Assembly (NCBI GenBank): GCA_036898135.1
Contig: CM072512.1
Location: 20,147,958-20,211,957, forward strand
From: Oncomelania hupensis
Lineage: Eukaryota; Mollusca; Gastropoda; Littorinimorpha; Pomatiopsidae
Direction of reading: 5' to 3'
Length of the DNA: 64,000 bases
Positions 9,757-20,160 of the stretch are shown piece by piece. Numbering within the stretch: the first letter of the stretch is position 1; each line of letters starts with the position of its first letter. The translations under genes and the position numbers were made by a program. A model generated the notes under the pieces. It did not search any database and was not told the DNA's origin. It was given only the letters and a program-made list of their open reading frames with translations.

Positions 9757-10003
9757 TTCGTCAAGACATGAGATACTTCACATTTATATACCTTCCAGAC
9801 AACTTCGCTCTTCCTCCGACACTCGTCTGTTTGCAGTTCCAGCTGTGCGTACTAAATCATATGGTGAACTTGCTTTCTCTCATCAGGGCCATAGTATTTG
9901 GAACAAACTGCCTGTTTCTCTTCGAAATTCATCTTCAAGGCAGTCATTCGAATCCTCTTTTAAAACGCATTATTTTCCTTTCACCGAGTTAAATGAATGA
10001 AAC
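9757..10003 (+). pseudogene. LINE ORF2 C-terminal fragment (CR1/L2-like end)
   Basis: In the frame ending with TGA at 10001-10003 the sequence encodes IPSRQLRSSSDTRLFAVP, TKSYGELAFSHQGHSIWNKL, PVSLRNSSSRQSFESSFKTH and FPFTELNE-stop. The R(S)YGE.AFS...WN.LP...R.S.S..SFKS.LKTH..F pattern is the well known C-terminus of CR1/L2-type LINE polyproteins. No RT domain precedes it, so this is a 5'-truncated remnant. The longer open frame covering the same DNA is a shadow frame. Confidence 0.85.
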
Positions 10004-10029
10004 AAATCTGCAAAGTCATAGTTAGCGCG

Positions 10030-10172
10030 CGTATGTGTGTGTGCGTGTGAATATGTGAGTGAATGTTTGTGTGTGTGTGCGTGCGAGTGAGTTTGTGAGT
10101 GTGTGTGTGTGAGAGTGTGCGCACGCGTGTGTGCGAATGCGCGCGTTTGTGTGTGTGAACGTGTGTGTGTGT
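10030..10172. repeat. Interrupted (GT)n microsatellite
   Basis: GT-rich tract with frequent GC and GA interruptions. It yields histidine/threonine-rich open frames on the minus strand that are not genes. Confidence 0.9.
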
Positions 10173-10394
10173 ATATATAACCGCACAACTGTGGATTTGT
10201 TTTCATATAAACTTTGTAACAAATCCTATCCTATTCTATCCCTTATGGAACGCGGAAAGCGTCAAATGCGCGTGCAATTGCCCGCGCATTTACACATGAG
10301 CCACATTAAAACTAGGAATGGGAAATGTCAGGAAATACGTTCTGTGTAGCAAAATAATATACATTGACAAATAATTTACAATGAAACCCTTTGC
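10173..10394. other. No gene seen; short TATCC run
   Basis: Contains ATCCTATCCTATTCTATCCC at about 10224-10243, similar to the RTE-like tail, but it is not followed by that LINE's 3' coding end. Confidence 0.4.
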
Positions 10395-10515
10395 TTGCGG
10401 TCATGAAGCAATTGCTCTGCTGCCTCAACTTCTTCTCGGAGAATTGGGAGGATTTCTTCTTCTTCTCTGTTCTCGGGATTTGCTAGAACTAATGTGTCTC
10501 CGTGGTGGTAACAAA
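10395..10515 (-). pseudogene. Isolated RTE-like LINE RT fragment
   Basis: Encodes LVLANPENREEEEILPILRE and EEVEAAEQLL, the same linker block as at 4820-4960. Nothing of the element survives on either side except perhaps a TATCC run ~150 bp away, so it is a small relic. Confidence 0.8.
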
Positions 10516-10830
10516 TTGGGTAGGCTGAATAAAAAAATAAGGAAGCAAAAATCTTCCCCATTATTTAAAAACCATATTTTCCACGAAAACAGTATAGCAC
10601 GACCCTAAATATTGAGAAATCGCATCTTCAACTTTTTTCGAAAAATGGGATAGACAAATGTGTGATTTATACACACCTGTGTAATAAGTTACCCTACGAA
10701 CAAAATCAAGTGTGCAGAACAGATTACCCCTCAATCCTGTACGTCGTTGATTTGTAAATATCACTGAGAAAAAGACCATTTCCCAATTGTACCCTGTTTG
10801 ATAAAATTCTCGATTGATCGGCTTATATAC
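10516..10830. other. No gene seen
   Basis: Unique-looking sequence, only short random frames. Confidence 0.5.
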
Positions 10831-10831
10831 G

Positions 10832-10922
10832 TGTGTGTGTGTGTGTGTGTGTGGGTGTGTGTGCGTGTGTGTGTGTGCGTGTGTGTGTGTGTGTGTGGGG
10901 AGGGGGTATGTGTGTGTGTGTT
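10832..10922. repeat. (GT)n microsatellite
   Basis: Near-continuous GT tract with a few GG and GC interruptions. Confidence 0.95.
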
Positions 10923-11052
10923 TGAGTCATTAATTTTTATATATAAGCTTACTGTTAATAGTTCATGAGTTTTCCTTTGTTCTGTTTTATAGTTGTTCTG
11001 TGTTCATGTAAGCGCCTAGAGCTAAGCAAAGATTAGGCGCATAAATATTCAT

Positions 11053-11055
11053 CAC

Positions 11056-11123
<68 letters not shown>
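11053..11123. repeat. (CAT)n microsatellite
   Basis: About 23 CAT/ATC units. The preceding TAAGCGCCTAGAGCTAAGC and GATTAGGCGCATAAATATTC look like a SINE or LINE 3' end (GCGC...ATAAATA before a trinucleotide tail), so this may be an expanded retroelement tail. Confidence 0.9.
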
Positions 11124-11124
<1 letters not shown>

Positions 11125-13691
11125 AATGAGATGCATCTGTACTGCCAGTAGGCTACCATCTACAACCATAAGCTAAAGGCATGCTGCGCACCTCTGAACA
11201 TTGCATCCATCACGCGCCCCGTAAGTCCCCATCCAACTAAAAAAACAAAACAAAACAAAACAAACAAAAAATAAAAAGAGAACTATCCCCACTTATCGAT
11301 ATTTTTGTATATCCAGAGTCCCTCATTCTTTCTACTTAATATTATGCGACGCCATGTTCTATGAGACACTTTCCTCAATATATTTTAAAAATACAGAAAT
11401 TGAATATAATTGCATAATTGAATGTAACATAAAACATATTGATGGGTAGGGACTTACGCGGCCACCCAGTACAAAGAATGTGCATTAGTGGAAATACGGA
11501 AGCGGCTCGATGCAGAGAAAGCATGTTCCATAAATCTAGGCAAGAGGACGGTCCAAATCAAATAAACTATGGCACTTTCCCCGGATTTGCTGCATACAGA
11601 AATGGGTGGCATAATGCAGGCTAGAGCGCAGCGGTGTGACACGAGCCAAGAGCGCTAACAGACTGCGTAGATTTTCCGATTATAATACATACACACACAC
11701 CCTCCTCACACACACTCTACCTCCTTCTCCCCACCCCCCACCTCCACCCTCCCTTACACACAAAAAAAGAAAGAAAAATAATGATATTCAATTCGTGCCA
11801 AAAAGGTGAATTCCTTTAAACGTCTGTAAAAGAGTGGAGCTGCCAGACATTATCATCGGTTGTTCGAGTTTTCATTAAATACGTGTGGTGTAGGTAAATC
11901 CAATATATTTTACCTATATACACACCTAAGTCCTGCTTGAATTCTTTCTTATGATGGTGTTCATTTTTTCACAGCTGACTTCATTTTGTCAAGAACATAG
12001 TATGGTGTATATGTAGTCATTCGCACTCTCACTTATTCTTGTACTGTTTCCTCATTTCTGCTTCAGTTCAACTCCTCTATTCAATAATCTCTAATATCAT
12101 TCAGTTAGGGATAACCCAGATTGGTGAATGTATACAACTGAAGATCGGTCTTCCGTTCTATGTGTGCATGCAGCTCCAGAAGCTCTGTTGCAAGCGCCAG
12201 GCTAGAATACATATGAGACAAGAAGCGTCTTCCTGATTACAACCGCATTAAGAAAATCACTGCCAAGAGGATGCAAGTTCGGAGGATGGAAGAAAAAAAG
12301 CTGTGTGTAACAAATATGCCACAGGCTCGAAGTGCCGCTGTGATTTACCGTATAGCATGGATCGTTTAAGCCCCAAAACTGCACAAAAACACCGAAGCAT
12401 GAGAGGCATTCCGGCTAAAGAGTCGATTCCCTTTAGTAAAAAGAAATATGCACCTACCGGTGTCAAACGGACGCGTCTGCGCGTGCGCATGTTTGTGTGT
12501 GCACGTTTTTGTGTGTTTGCCTAAATATATCTTGGCTTATTGTTAATGAAAACGAGACTGAACTGCCAGCTTCGAAACTGAGACTAGTTAAAATATAACA
12601 TAAAGATATTAGTATACAAGTAATAATTATCTTGCACTTAAAAGTGAGTCTGAGGTCATTCCTTTCTTCCAAACATTACACTAAATAGTATGAATACACA
12701 AGACTTTATTAATCCACTCTGAGGTGAAATCTCTCCGATAAGCGTATAAACAACTTCAAAAGCCATGGGACCTCAGAGGATGTCACGGGGCTTCACACTA
12801 CCAACCCCGCTTTCGTTATTCACCGTCAGCTGATACAACAGGCACACAGTTTTCTCCCCTGGATAGACACTAAGCTGTCAGTACATCGTCACGCTCCTTG
12901 GACTTTATGTGTGTGCGCCGGTCAACAATGATGAAGTATACCTATATTTACATATATAAAAGAAAAGACAGAAGCCGGCAAGCCATTTAAATGTATTCCA
13001 GAGACTCAACACACGTACAATAAAAATAAGCATTTTCATAAGTGTTAATTTTCTGGGCGATGCTGCAACTCAGTTTAATCCTAACGAAGCAAAACGTGGA
13101 AGGATAGGCCACTATCTGAACTATCTGCATACAAGCAACAAAAAAAAATTTATAAAATTGAATAAGCCAATGTTTAGATACAGCGCAAAACGTGTTTAGA
13201 AAATGGTGAAGCACAATAACCTTGACCTTTAAGAGAGTACAAATAGGAACAAACAATCTAACATGCATGCTAAGCAGCAGTTAAATTATCCACAAAGTAA
13301 ATTATGAATTTCGGTTTACGTATTCTTGAGATAAGGCAAAAAGAGTGTTTTGAACGAAAACAAAAAATAGTGAGCAACGTCCTGACCGACTGATCGACAA
13401 CCCCACTGCCACTGAAGGATGACCCATGATTTGAAGTACATGAGTACCAAATCTCAACAAAACTGTTTAGAGTGACGTTGATCTTTGCGGTAGAACACAT
13501 GTGATAGCACAGGAGGAGGCATGAGGCTAACCTATAGGTAATGTCTATAATCTTATGAAGCCTGGTCAAAATCTGTTCAGTGGTTCTTGAGATATGACGT
13601 CCAACGGACCTACCGACCGAAATTTTGCTGGTTTTAATTACCTTCCTCCCCCCTCCTCTTCTCCCCAACATATACATTAGTAACACACACA
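11124..13691. other. 2.5 kb without recognisable gene
   Basis: No frame with protein-like character. The segment GGCAAGCCATTTAAATGTAT (about 12978) has a weak counterpart at 29671 (GGCAAGCCATCGAAATGTAT) followed by GTGTTAATTTTC in both, so a short old interspersed repeat is possible. Contains a C-rich run near 11690-11760. Confidence 0.5.
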
Positions 13692-14040
13692 CATGGCCTC
13701 GAGGCGCAGTGGATAAGTCGCCGGTTTCCTATGCCGAAGGTCGCGGGTTCGATTCGTACGAGACTATTGAGGTCACCGAGGGTTTTCTCCGGGCACTCCG
13801 GTTTCCTCCCTCCCTCCCTCCCTTCAATAATGGTACAGGATGCAGTCAATATAAAAATTTCAAAAATAAAAATTCGATTTTCTTCCGTCTTCTAATAGCG
13901 ATCTCCCTGCCTATACACCACCTGTTTGAGTGATGTATGTGTATTTGGTGTGTGTGAGGGTAAATGAGACAGGTGAGCGTGTATGTTGGTATAGATCGCC
14001 GCGCTTTGAGCCCTGGGGAAAGGCGCGTACATAGCATCCT

Positions 14041-14104
<64 letters not shown>
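13692..14104 (+). mobile_element. tRNA-derived SINE, family A, copy 3
   Basis: Most complete copy. Head ATGGCCTCGAGGCGCAGTGG, CCTATGCCGAAGG and GGTTCGATTC (box B) start at 13692. The ~20 bases after box B seen in copy 1 (CCGCAAGGGGCGAACATATG region) are missing here. The body matches copy 1, and the (ATT)n tail at 14041-14104 has about 21 units. Confidence 0.9.
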
Positions 14105-14105
<1 letters not shown>

Positions 14106-16964
14106 CACACTATTTTAAAGTATTTTTACATAAGTCTGAAAATACAACCCAAACACACGCGCGCGCGCGCACCCACACACACACACACACAGATACCGTC
14201 TCTCCCTCCCCTCCCCCTCCACACACATGAATATAACTAGAAATTTTTTTCCAAATGGATAGTACACATACATCGACGATACTGCTAACTTTCGACTCGG
14301 TATTCTTCTGTCGCCCATAACATTATATCAGGATTATTGTGTATCCACGAGTTAAAGGCATGTAACTCCGACTTGTGCATATACGCCCTCGCTTGCAGAC
14401 CACAAATTCCATATGTACAGACGACCAAACCAAAAGGATATATAGTACTGCAAAGTACTTAAAAATGGGGACGAAATATGATTCATTGTCAGCACAACGT
14501 ATGTGGCGTTTCGGGAAAGTCATGATAATACTGTATAACCTCGGCTATGTGTGTGTGTGTGTTTTGACTAGCAACTATAATTTGCCCTTTTGTTCATCTG
14601 TTTCATGACTTTAATCTTCTTATCCTTTAATTTTGATTTGCTGTCAACATGTTCACTGTTTTATGTGTGCTTTTGTGTGTGGTGCTGCAGCGTTGACCAA
14701 ATGCATTCCTTGTGTATTATTCACTTCGCAATAAATTATCTTGCATCTTGTAGGCATAATCTTCAATGAGTAAGAGAATACATGTTTTTTCGCGTACTAG
14801 TACATGTATAATATCTTCCCTGCGTTACCGTTTACAAAGGAGATTCTTAATGTAGATTCTTCAATACGTTGATTGGGGTCAAAGAAGGTACACCTTGATT
14901 CTCAAAGTGCGAACAATAAATGTGTGCAGATCCATGTTAGGTCTATTAACCTATCTGAAAACAGATATGTCACTGTACCGGTTACTAGTGCATAAAATGT
15001 TTTGCCCTCTTAATTAGGGGTTATCTCAGGGCAAAGCAGATAAAGTACTCTAGTCTCTGCGATAGTGCTCTGGAGTTAAATTAAAGGTCAGCTGTATCTG
15101 ACCACTCCGAATTGTCCATGCACTACCAGTCAGTTGGTCAGTTAAAGTAATAACCTGCCCATCTATTCTGAGCATGTTTCTATGTATACGTCGTATATAG
15201 GTGTAAGAGGTTTAGTGGAAAGCTCAAATATGGCCAGGTCGTTTGATTCCAGTATCCTATCTAAAGCACAGAACAGCATCTTGTTAAAAGAATTAATGGT
15301 TTAAGTAAGCCTGTGTTTGGGAGGAAAACAACAATATTAAGCGAAACGTTGTTTAAAGTAATCTCGCTTTATATAAGCGAATAAGCTTAAATATATATTG
15401 TACATAATCATACAAGAGACAATTCCGGGCTGTCTTTATCTTCGGTGTGTAAACAAAGTGCAAGCAGGCCAAATCTGCCGACTGAATCTTTGGTTCAGTA
15501 AGCCAGAATCACTAACGAAAAAGCCACGCCGTCGAACATGCAACCCAAACCCAAACTGTTAGCACAGCCGTTAACTGGAAAACCACCCGATTGTCACGAA
15601 TCTCACTTACGCTTCTATGCATGGGAAACAAAAACACCATTATTGGAGTGTGTTGGCGTATGTTTGCAACAACACATGCACGCTAAATTGCACAACCGGG
15701 CTGCTTTGTAACGCTAGTTTCAAACAAACATAAATTGTTTGTTCTGAATAATGCAAACCCCCAACATTTTGGTTTTTGGTGGATGTTGTACATTATTCAA
15801 GTCAACCACCACTGTTTTGTTGTTTGTGCGAGTCCCATGCAATATACTGTCATCATATTATTTATACTTTGCGGCTGGGTTATTCATGCTGCCAGCTGTG
15901 AAAGCAACGAGCACGCACTGGCATACAGACCAGTTGTGTCTAATAAGACGGGAATATGCTACCCCATTCCTCCTCCTTCTCTTTCTCCTCCTCCTCTTTC
16001 TCCTACTCCTCCTTCTCCTCTTCCTCCTCCTCCTCCTCATCATCATATTCATTATTTTTATTATCTTCTTTATAATTTAGCTTGTCCTCGTGTGCATTAT
16101 TATACGCTGATCATTGGAACTTCTAGTTTAAGGCTGTTCTTCTCAAAAGACAAAGATCTTGGTGCTTACAATACCGACACAGCGAGTCTCGAAATTCACG
16201 AATGTTCTGATCGTTTTGCTCCCCATAGTCCGTTAAACAACACAAGAATATCCTATAGCACACATATTTCCTTTTCTAACACATACAAGACATAACGCTA
16301 CTAACAAAACCACTATCGACAAACCTATAGCAATAATGGCCATTGACTGTGCAATTCTGTAGCTCTACAAAAATATATGCTGGTAACCAAAATGATCTGG
16401 CTGGCGTGTCTATATAGTCCAGGTAAGCGCCCAGTTGAAAAAGTGTTCAACAGCCTGGCAGCTCCTGACAAGATAAACAAACATCGGTCAGCAAGCTCTG
16501 TTAGGGTCATTTGTGTTTGGAACTACATTGGGAAAAAAATAACACTTCATTTACATAGCCAGGAAGAAACAGTTGCCCACGTCAATACACACTCGCATTC
16601 ACTCACTCCATTACAAGAAAACTAAGGAACACTTACATTGTGAGGCGAATAATGGGAAAAGAGGAAGTGGGGGGGGGGGAGCAAGCGGGGAAGGAGGGGG
16701 GAGGATGGGGGTCTGAGCGTGGCTCATTTTCTGATGAAGACTAGGTAATTAAACTAACCCAATGCCTTGGGAATTTACTAGAAAGAAAAAAGTGTAACTG
16801 AATGCTGATAGTCGGTCTCTCATTCTGTGTTCAAGATAGTAATCACTCTGTAACAAAACCTGCATCATAGCATTTCACACCTATCTAGTCTCTCAAACTG
16901 TCGGGAGCGAGAGGGATGAGGTAGCGACGAAGCATCAGATACCCTCCTTCGGTCAGCTCTGTCA
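14105..16964. other. 2.9 kb without recognisable gene
   Basis: Includes an alternating CG/CA tract (14157-14190), a CT/CTC-rich pyrimidine tract (15963-16044) and a G-rich run (16663-16715). The 186-codon frame at 15735-16295 runs through the pyrimidine tract and has no protein-like composition. Confidence 0.5.
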
Positions 16965-17083
16965 GCTTTTTTTTTTTTAATGGGAAGGTCTAGCATGGGC
17001 AATGATGTCCATTGCCACCCTGTGTAACCCCAACTGTGAACAGACGTGAAATAAAATTATTGAATTGAATTGAATTGAACTGT
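16965..17083 (+). mobile_element. LINE 3' UTR end with (GAATT)n tail
   Basis: A poly-T run is followed by a ~70 bp unique part ending GAACAGACGTGAAATAAAAT and then TATTGAATTGAATTGAATTG. An AATAAA close to a pentanucleotide repeat is typical of a non-LTR retrotransposon 3' terminus. Only the last ~100 bp is here. Family not identified. Confidence 0.6.
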
Positions 17084-18438
17084 GTAACCCAATAAATCAG
17101 TAGTTTTGAAGCATAGATAACAAGAATGCGACGAGAATCACAACGCCAAGTAGCACTGAACGAAAATGCAATCCTACCAATATAGCGATTGCAGTGCTTA
17201 CTAAATATCAACACCAATGACTAAAGAAAACCCCAGCGCATCACAAATTACATCATCAGTTTGGTAATCCAATTAAATAAGAATGCCATTTCACCTAAAT
17301 GGACGGTGGTTTCCTCATCAGTTCAGATTCCGACTGAAACAACCCACTTCTTTTTGTCCAAGCGGAAAGCGATACAGCAGGCCAAGTACGCACTACGGTA
17401 TGCCCGTTGCTTACTGTAAGGGTACATTCCCCAGGGTACGTCAATTACTTAAGGCTTACTGAAAGGAAATGTTTCTTCTGGTACATAGATCTCTTGATTT
17501 TACGACTTAGAATGATGAATGTGACATATGCATTGGTACTTCCCTTAAGCCTAAAGACAATTTCAAGTATACAATATAAAATATTTCATTCGCTAAAGTG
17601 AAATTACACAAGGAACACACTGGAACACTCTGTATTGTGATTGTTAATAGAGAACTAAGTCTTTAGATCGACTAGCGAAACTTGGTTCGGGAACTTTTAT
17701 TCCTGCCTGCTGTTCGGAAGCGGCAGCGCCTTTAGTTGCAGACGAAATTTTGTTCAGCCTCATTCAGGGGAGTTAAATGCTATCATAACTAATTGCCGCA
17801 GGTTCTTTTCTTCGAAAACGCATGAGTATTTAGATTTGCTTCATCACGGGTTAAAACAGACATTTTTTCCAACGAAAGTTTAGTTGGTTTAGGATAGAGC
17901 ATTGGTAAATTTGTCTTCTGCCTTTCAAAAAACAACACAAATTAGAGAGCTTCTATAGCCCCAACTTGTGTTCATTGCCTACGCAAGCCTGCTAACTAGT
18001 CCGTTTAGGCCTACGAACCTAGTAGTATAGGGCTCATCTAAACCAAGGGCTGTTCATGCACATTCATAAGAATACACCAGAAAAGTGATTTTTACATCTT
18101 TACCATGCCCATAGGAGACACTTGAAACGTAGACATAATGCAAAACTTGTGTTGAAAAGCTCAAACCGAACCACAAACTCCTCCGCCATTTTACATCTGA
18201 AACCAAAAGCAGCACAAAAACAGCACCCTTTTCTCGGAGCAAAGTACGCATATTTTAATGAATCAACAACAACAACAAATCAAATGGTGACATAATACAG
18301 TCCAAGCATTTATTCAAGCTTACATTTATAACAATTGACCCTTTATATGCAAACAATACCAAAACTAACATGAGAATAACGATTCCTCAAAATAACGAAA
18401 ATTCCGCATTTTCGCTCAGCGAAGTTTTGTATCTAAAG
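17084..18438. other. 1.35 kb without recognisable gene
   Basis: AT-rich, short frames only. Ends at the LTR boundary with TCTAAAG, whose last five bases also occur inside the element next to its other LTR. Confidence 0.5.
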
Positions 18439-19993
18439 TGTCACGTGGGGTTTATGGGCTCTGCACAATGGAATTATGGACCCTCACGTTTATTCGGTGG
18501 GAACTGCTAGTAAGTCACCCTATGAATTACTTTAATAAATTTATTTGTTTAGCTCGTTCTGTGTTAAGGTTGGGGTACAGAAATAGATAGAAAAATGGTA
18601 AAAGATTACTGTCACACTAGCTTTCACACGGCTATGAATCATATGTAGTCCAGCCACTTGATAACAGTTAAAATCACACATTTATTTCTTCTACTCTATA
18701 CAAGATTCTCTAAGTACTAATCTAACTTAAAAAGTCTCAGTCACTGCTAATAGTTCGATCGCTGATAGTCTAGGCAGCTGTTATATCTTCCTCGGGCACT
18801 TGCTATAATATCTCATGTAGATTTGGACTACTGTGGTCCTTTTTACAGTTTCTGAAGAGTTGGACTACTGTGGTCCTGCTATGATCAGTTTAAGTGCACC
18901 TTCGCCTTATGCACTTAACTCATGTGTGGGGTGTTCGAAGTCCTTCTGTGAGGTAGCTTCTGGTCCACCTGTGTCGTTGTGTAGTTGGGTTCCCTTGCCA
19001 CGCTGTGGGGTCTGACAGGGTGTCTTTCAAGGCAGCTCTTTCCGTCTTGTGCGGCAGAGTCTCCTCAACCAACTGGTCGTTTCTGTGGAGTGGGGATAGC
19101 TCGGGATAGCTCGGGATAGCTCGGGATAGCTCGGGATAGCTCGCCTGCTCGTCTGTAATATAAGAGACGAAATTCTGCACAACCCTGAATAATCGGTTTG
19201 TGCAGAGCGTCTCACTGAAAGCCAAGTAGCCCTCAGTGATAGCTCCACATCTCTATACATAAGCGACGAACATTCTGCTACTTCCGGGTTCCACTGGAAT
19301 CTCACTCTAAATTCCTATACATACATAAATATCAATCGTGTCTAACTATACACATACAGAATTAATAATAATATAAACATTCAGTGGTACAGCCACTGGT
19401 CTGCAAACATACATATAAGTTAAACAACAGTGGTTCCGTATGGGATACAACATGGCGGCGCAACCGGTCGTGTTTCGCCTCGTGGTAGGCTCTTCCACGT
19501 GGTCCCGCAAATTCGGATTAACAATTCACATTTATGCATAGCAAATTCTTCAAACATAATTTCAACAATAATACAAATATATCACGATGAAACAGAAGGG
19601 TGTTCATTTACCTGTTTGACAAGTTCAGGCCCGTTGTGACCTAATAGAATTCTGAGATTCTAAGTCCTGCTTCCTGGTCTATGAGTGAAGATAGTTCTCT
19701 GCTAGCTAAGGAGATGTTACTTCTTCCTCGTCTCACACACGACTGATTCAAACTGTGTTAGGTTTTGACACATTCAAAACTGCTCTACCCACTTAGCCTG
19801 CTGCTGATTGGTTAAAACGGTCCGATTCAAAGCTCAAGTGCTGAGTCACGGCGCCGCGTGGGTCGGGCTCGCGGTGTGTGGCCTGCTGTGTAATCTTAAT
19901 TGCTGCTGTGTAGCTTACTGACTCTCTAAGGGTACAATGACTACACATGCTAAATAGTCAATGTGCAGAGTTAAAGCTAGCCAGTTCGTGACA
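18439..19993 (-). repeat. 3' LTR of the Gmr1-like element
   Basis: 1555 bp, TG...CA termini within short inverted repeats (TGTCACG/CGTGACA). Compared by eye with the other LTR, it differs by one substitution (T at 18754, C at 24410) and by one extra copy of a 10-bp GGGATAGCTC unit (five copies at about 19093-19142 against four). AATAAA on the element strand occurs at 18489-18494 and 18540-18545, candidate poly(A) signals close to the LTR end. Short frames inside it appear in both LTRs only because the LTRs are identical. Confidence 0.97.
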
Positions 19994-20005
19994 GGCTCCC
20001 TCAAC
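19994..20005 (-). other. Putative polypurine tract
   Basis: On the element strand TTGAGGGAGCC lies directly upstream of the 3' LTR TGTCAC. It is short and G/A-rich and in the position where plus-strand priming occurs. Confidence 0.7.
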
Positions 20006-20160
20006 TGAAAAAAGTCGATGACTACTGGATTCGACCTTTTTCTACTACAGAGCCTAGTTTAACACTGCACTATCCTAGGGTCCTATTTACAAACTAAGTA
20101 AGTTGCTCTACCTGAGCTGCAATGCTGTGCCAGGTAGCTATGGACACTAGTGACAGGGTA
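20006..20160 (-). other. Short 3' untranslated segment of the LTR element
   Basis: Lies between the RNase H stop codon and the polypurine tract. No envelope or extra frame is present here. Confidence 0.6.

Noticed and set aside
15735..16295. 186-codon open frame
   Set aside because: It crosses a pyrimidine-rich simple tract giving Pro/Ser/Leu runs. No domain, no conserved-looking core, no supporting context.
18833..19015. 60-codon frame repeated exactly at 24489-24671
   Set aside because: The identity comes from its lying in the two near-identical LTRs, not from selection on a protein.
19083..19145. GGGATAGCTC array considered as a separate satellite
   Set aside because: It is part of the LTR, present at the same place in both LTRs with five and four units.
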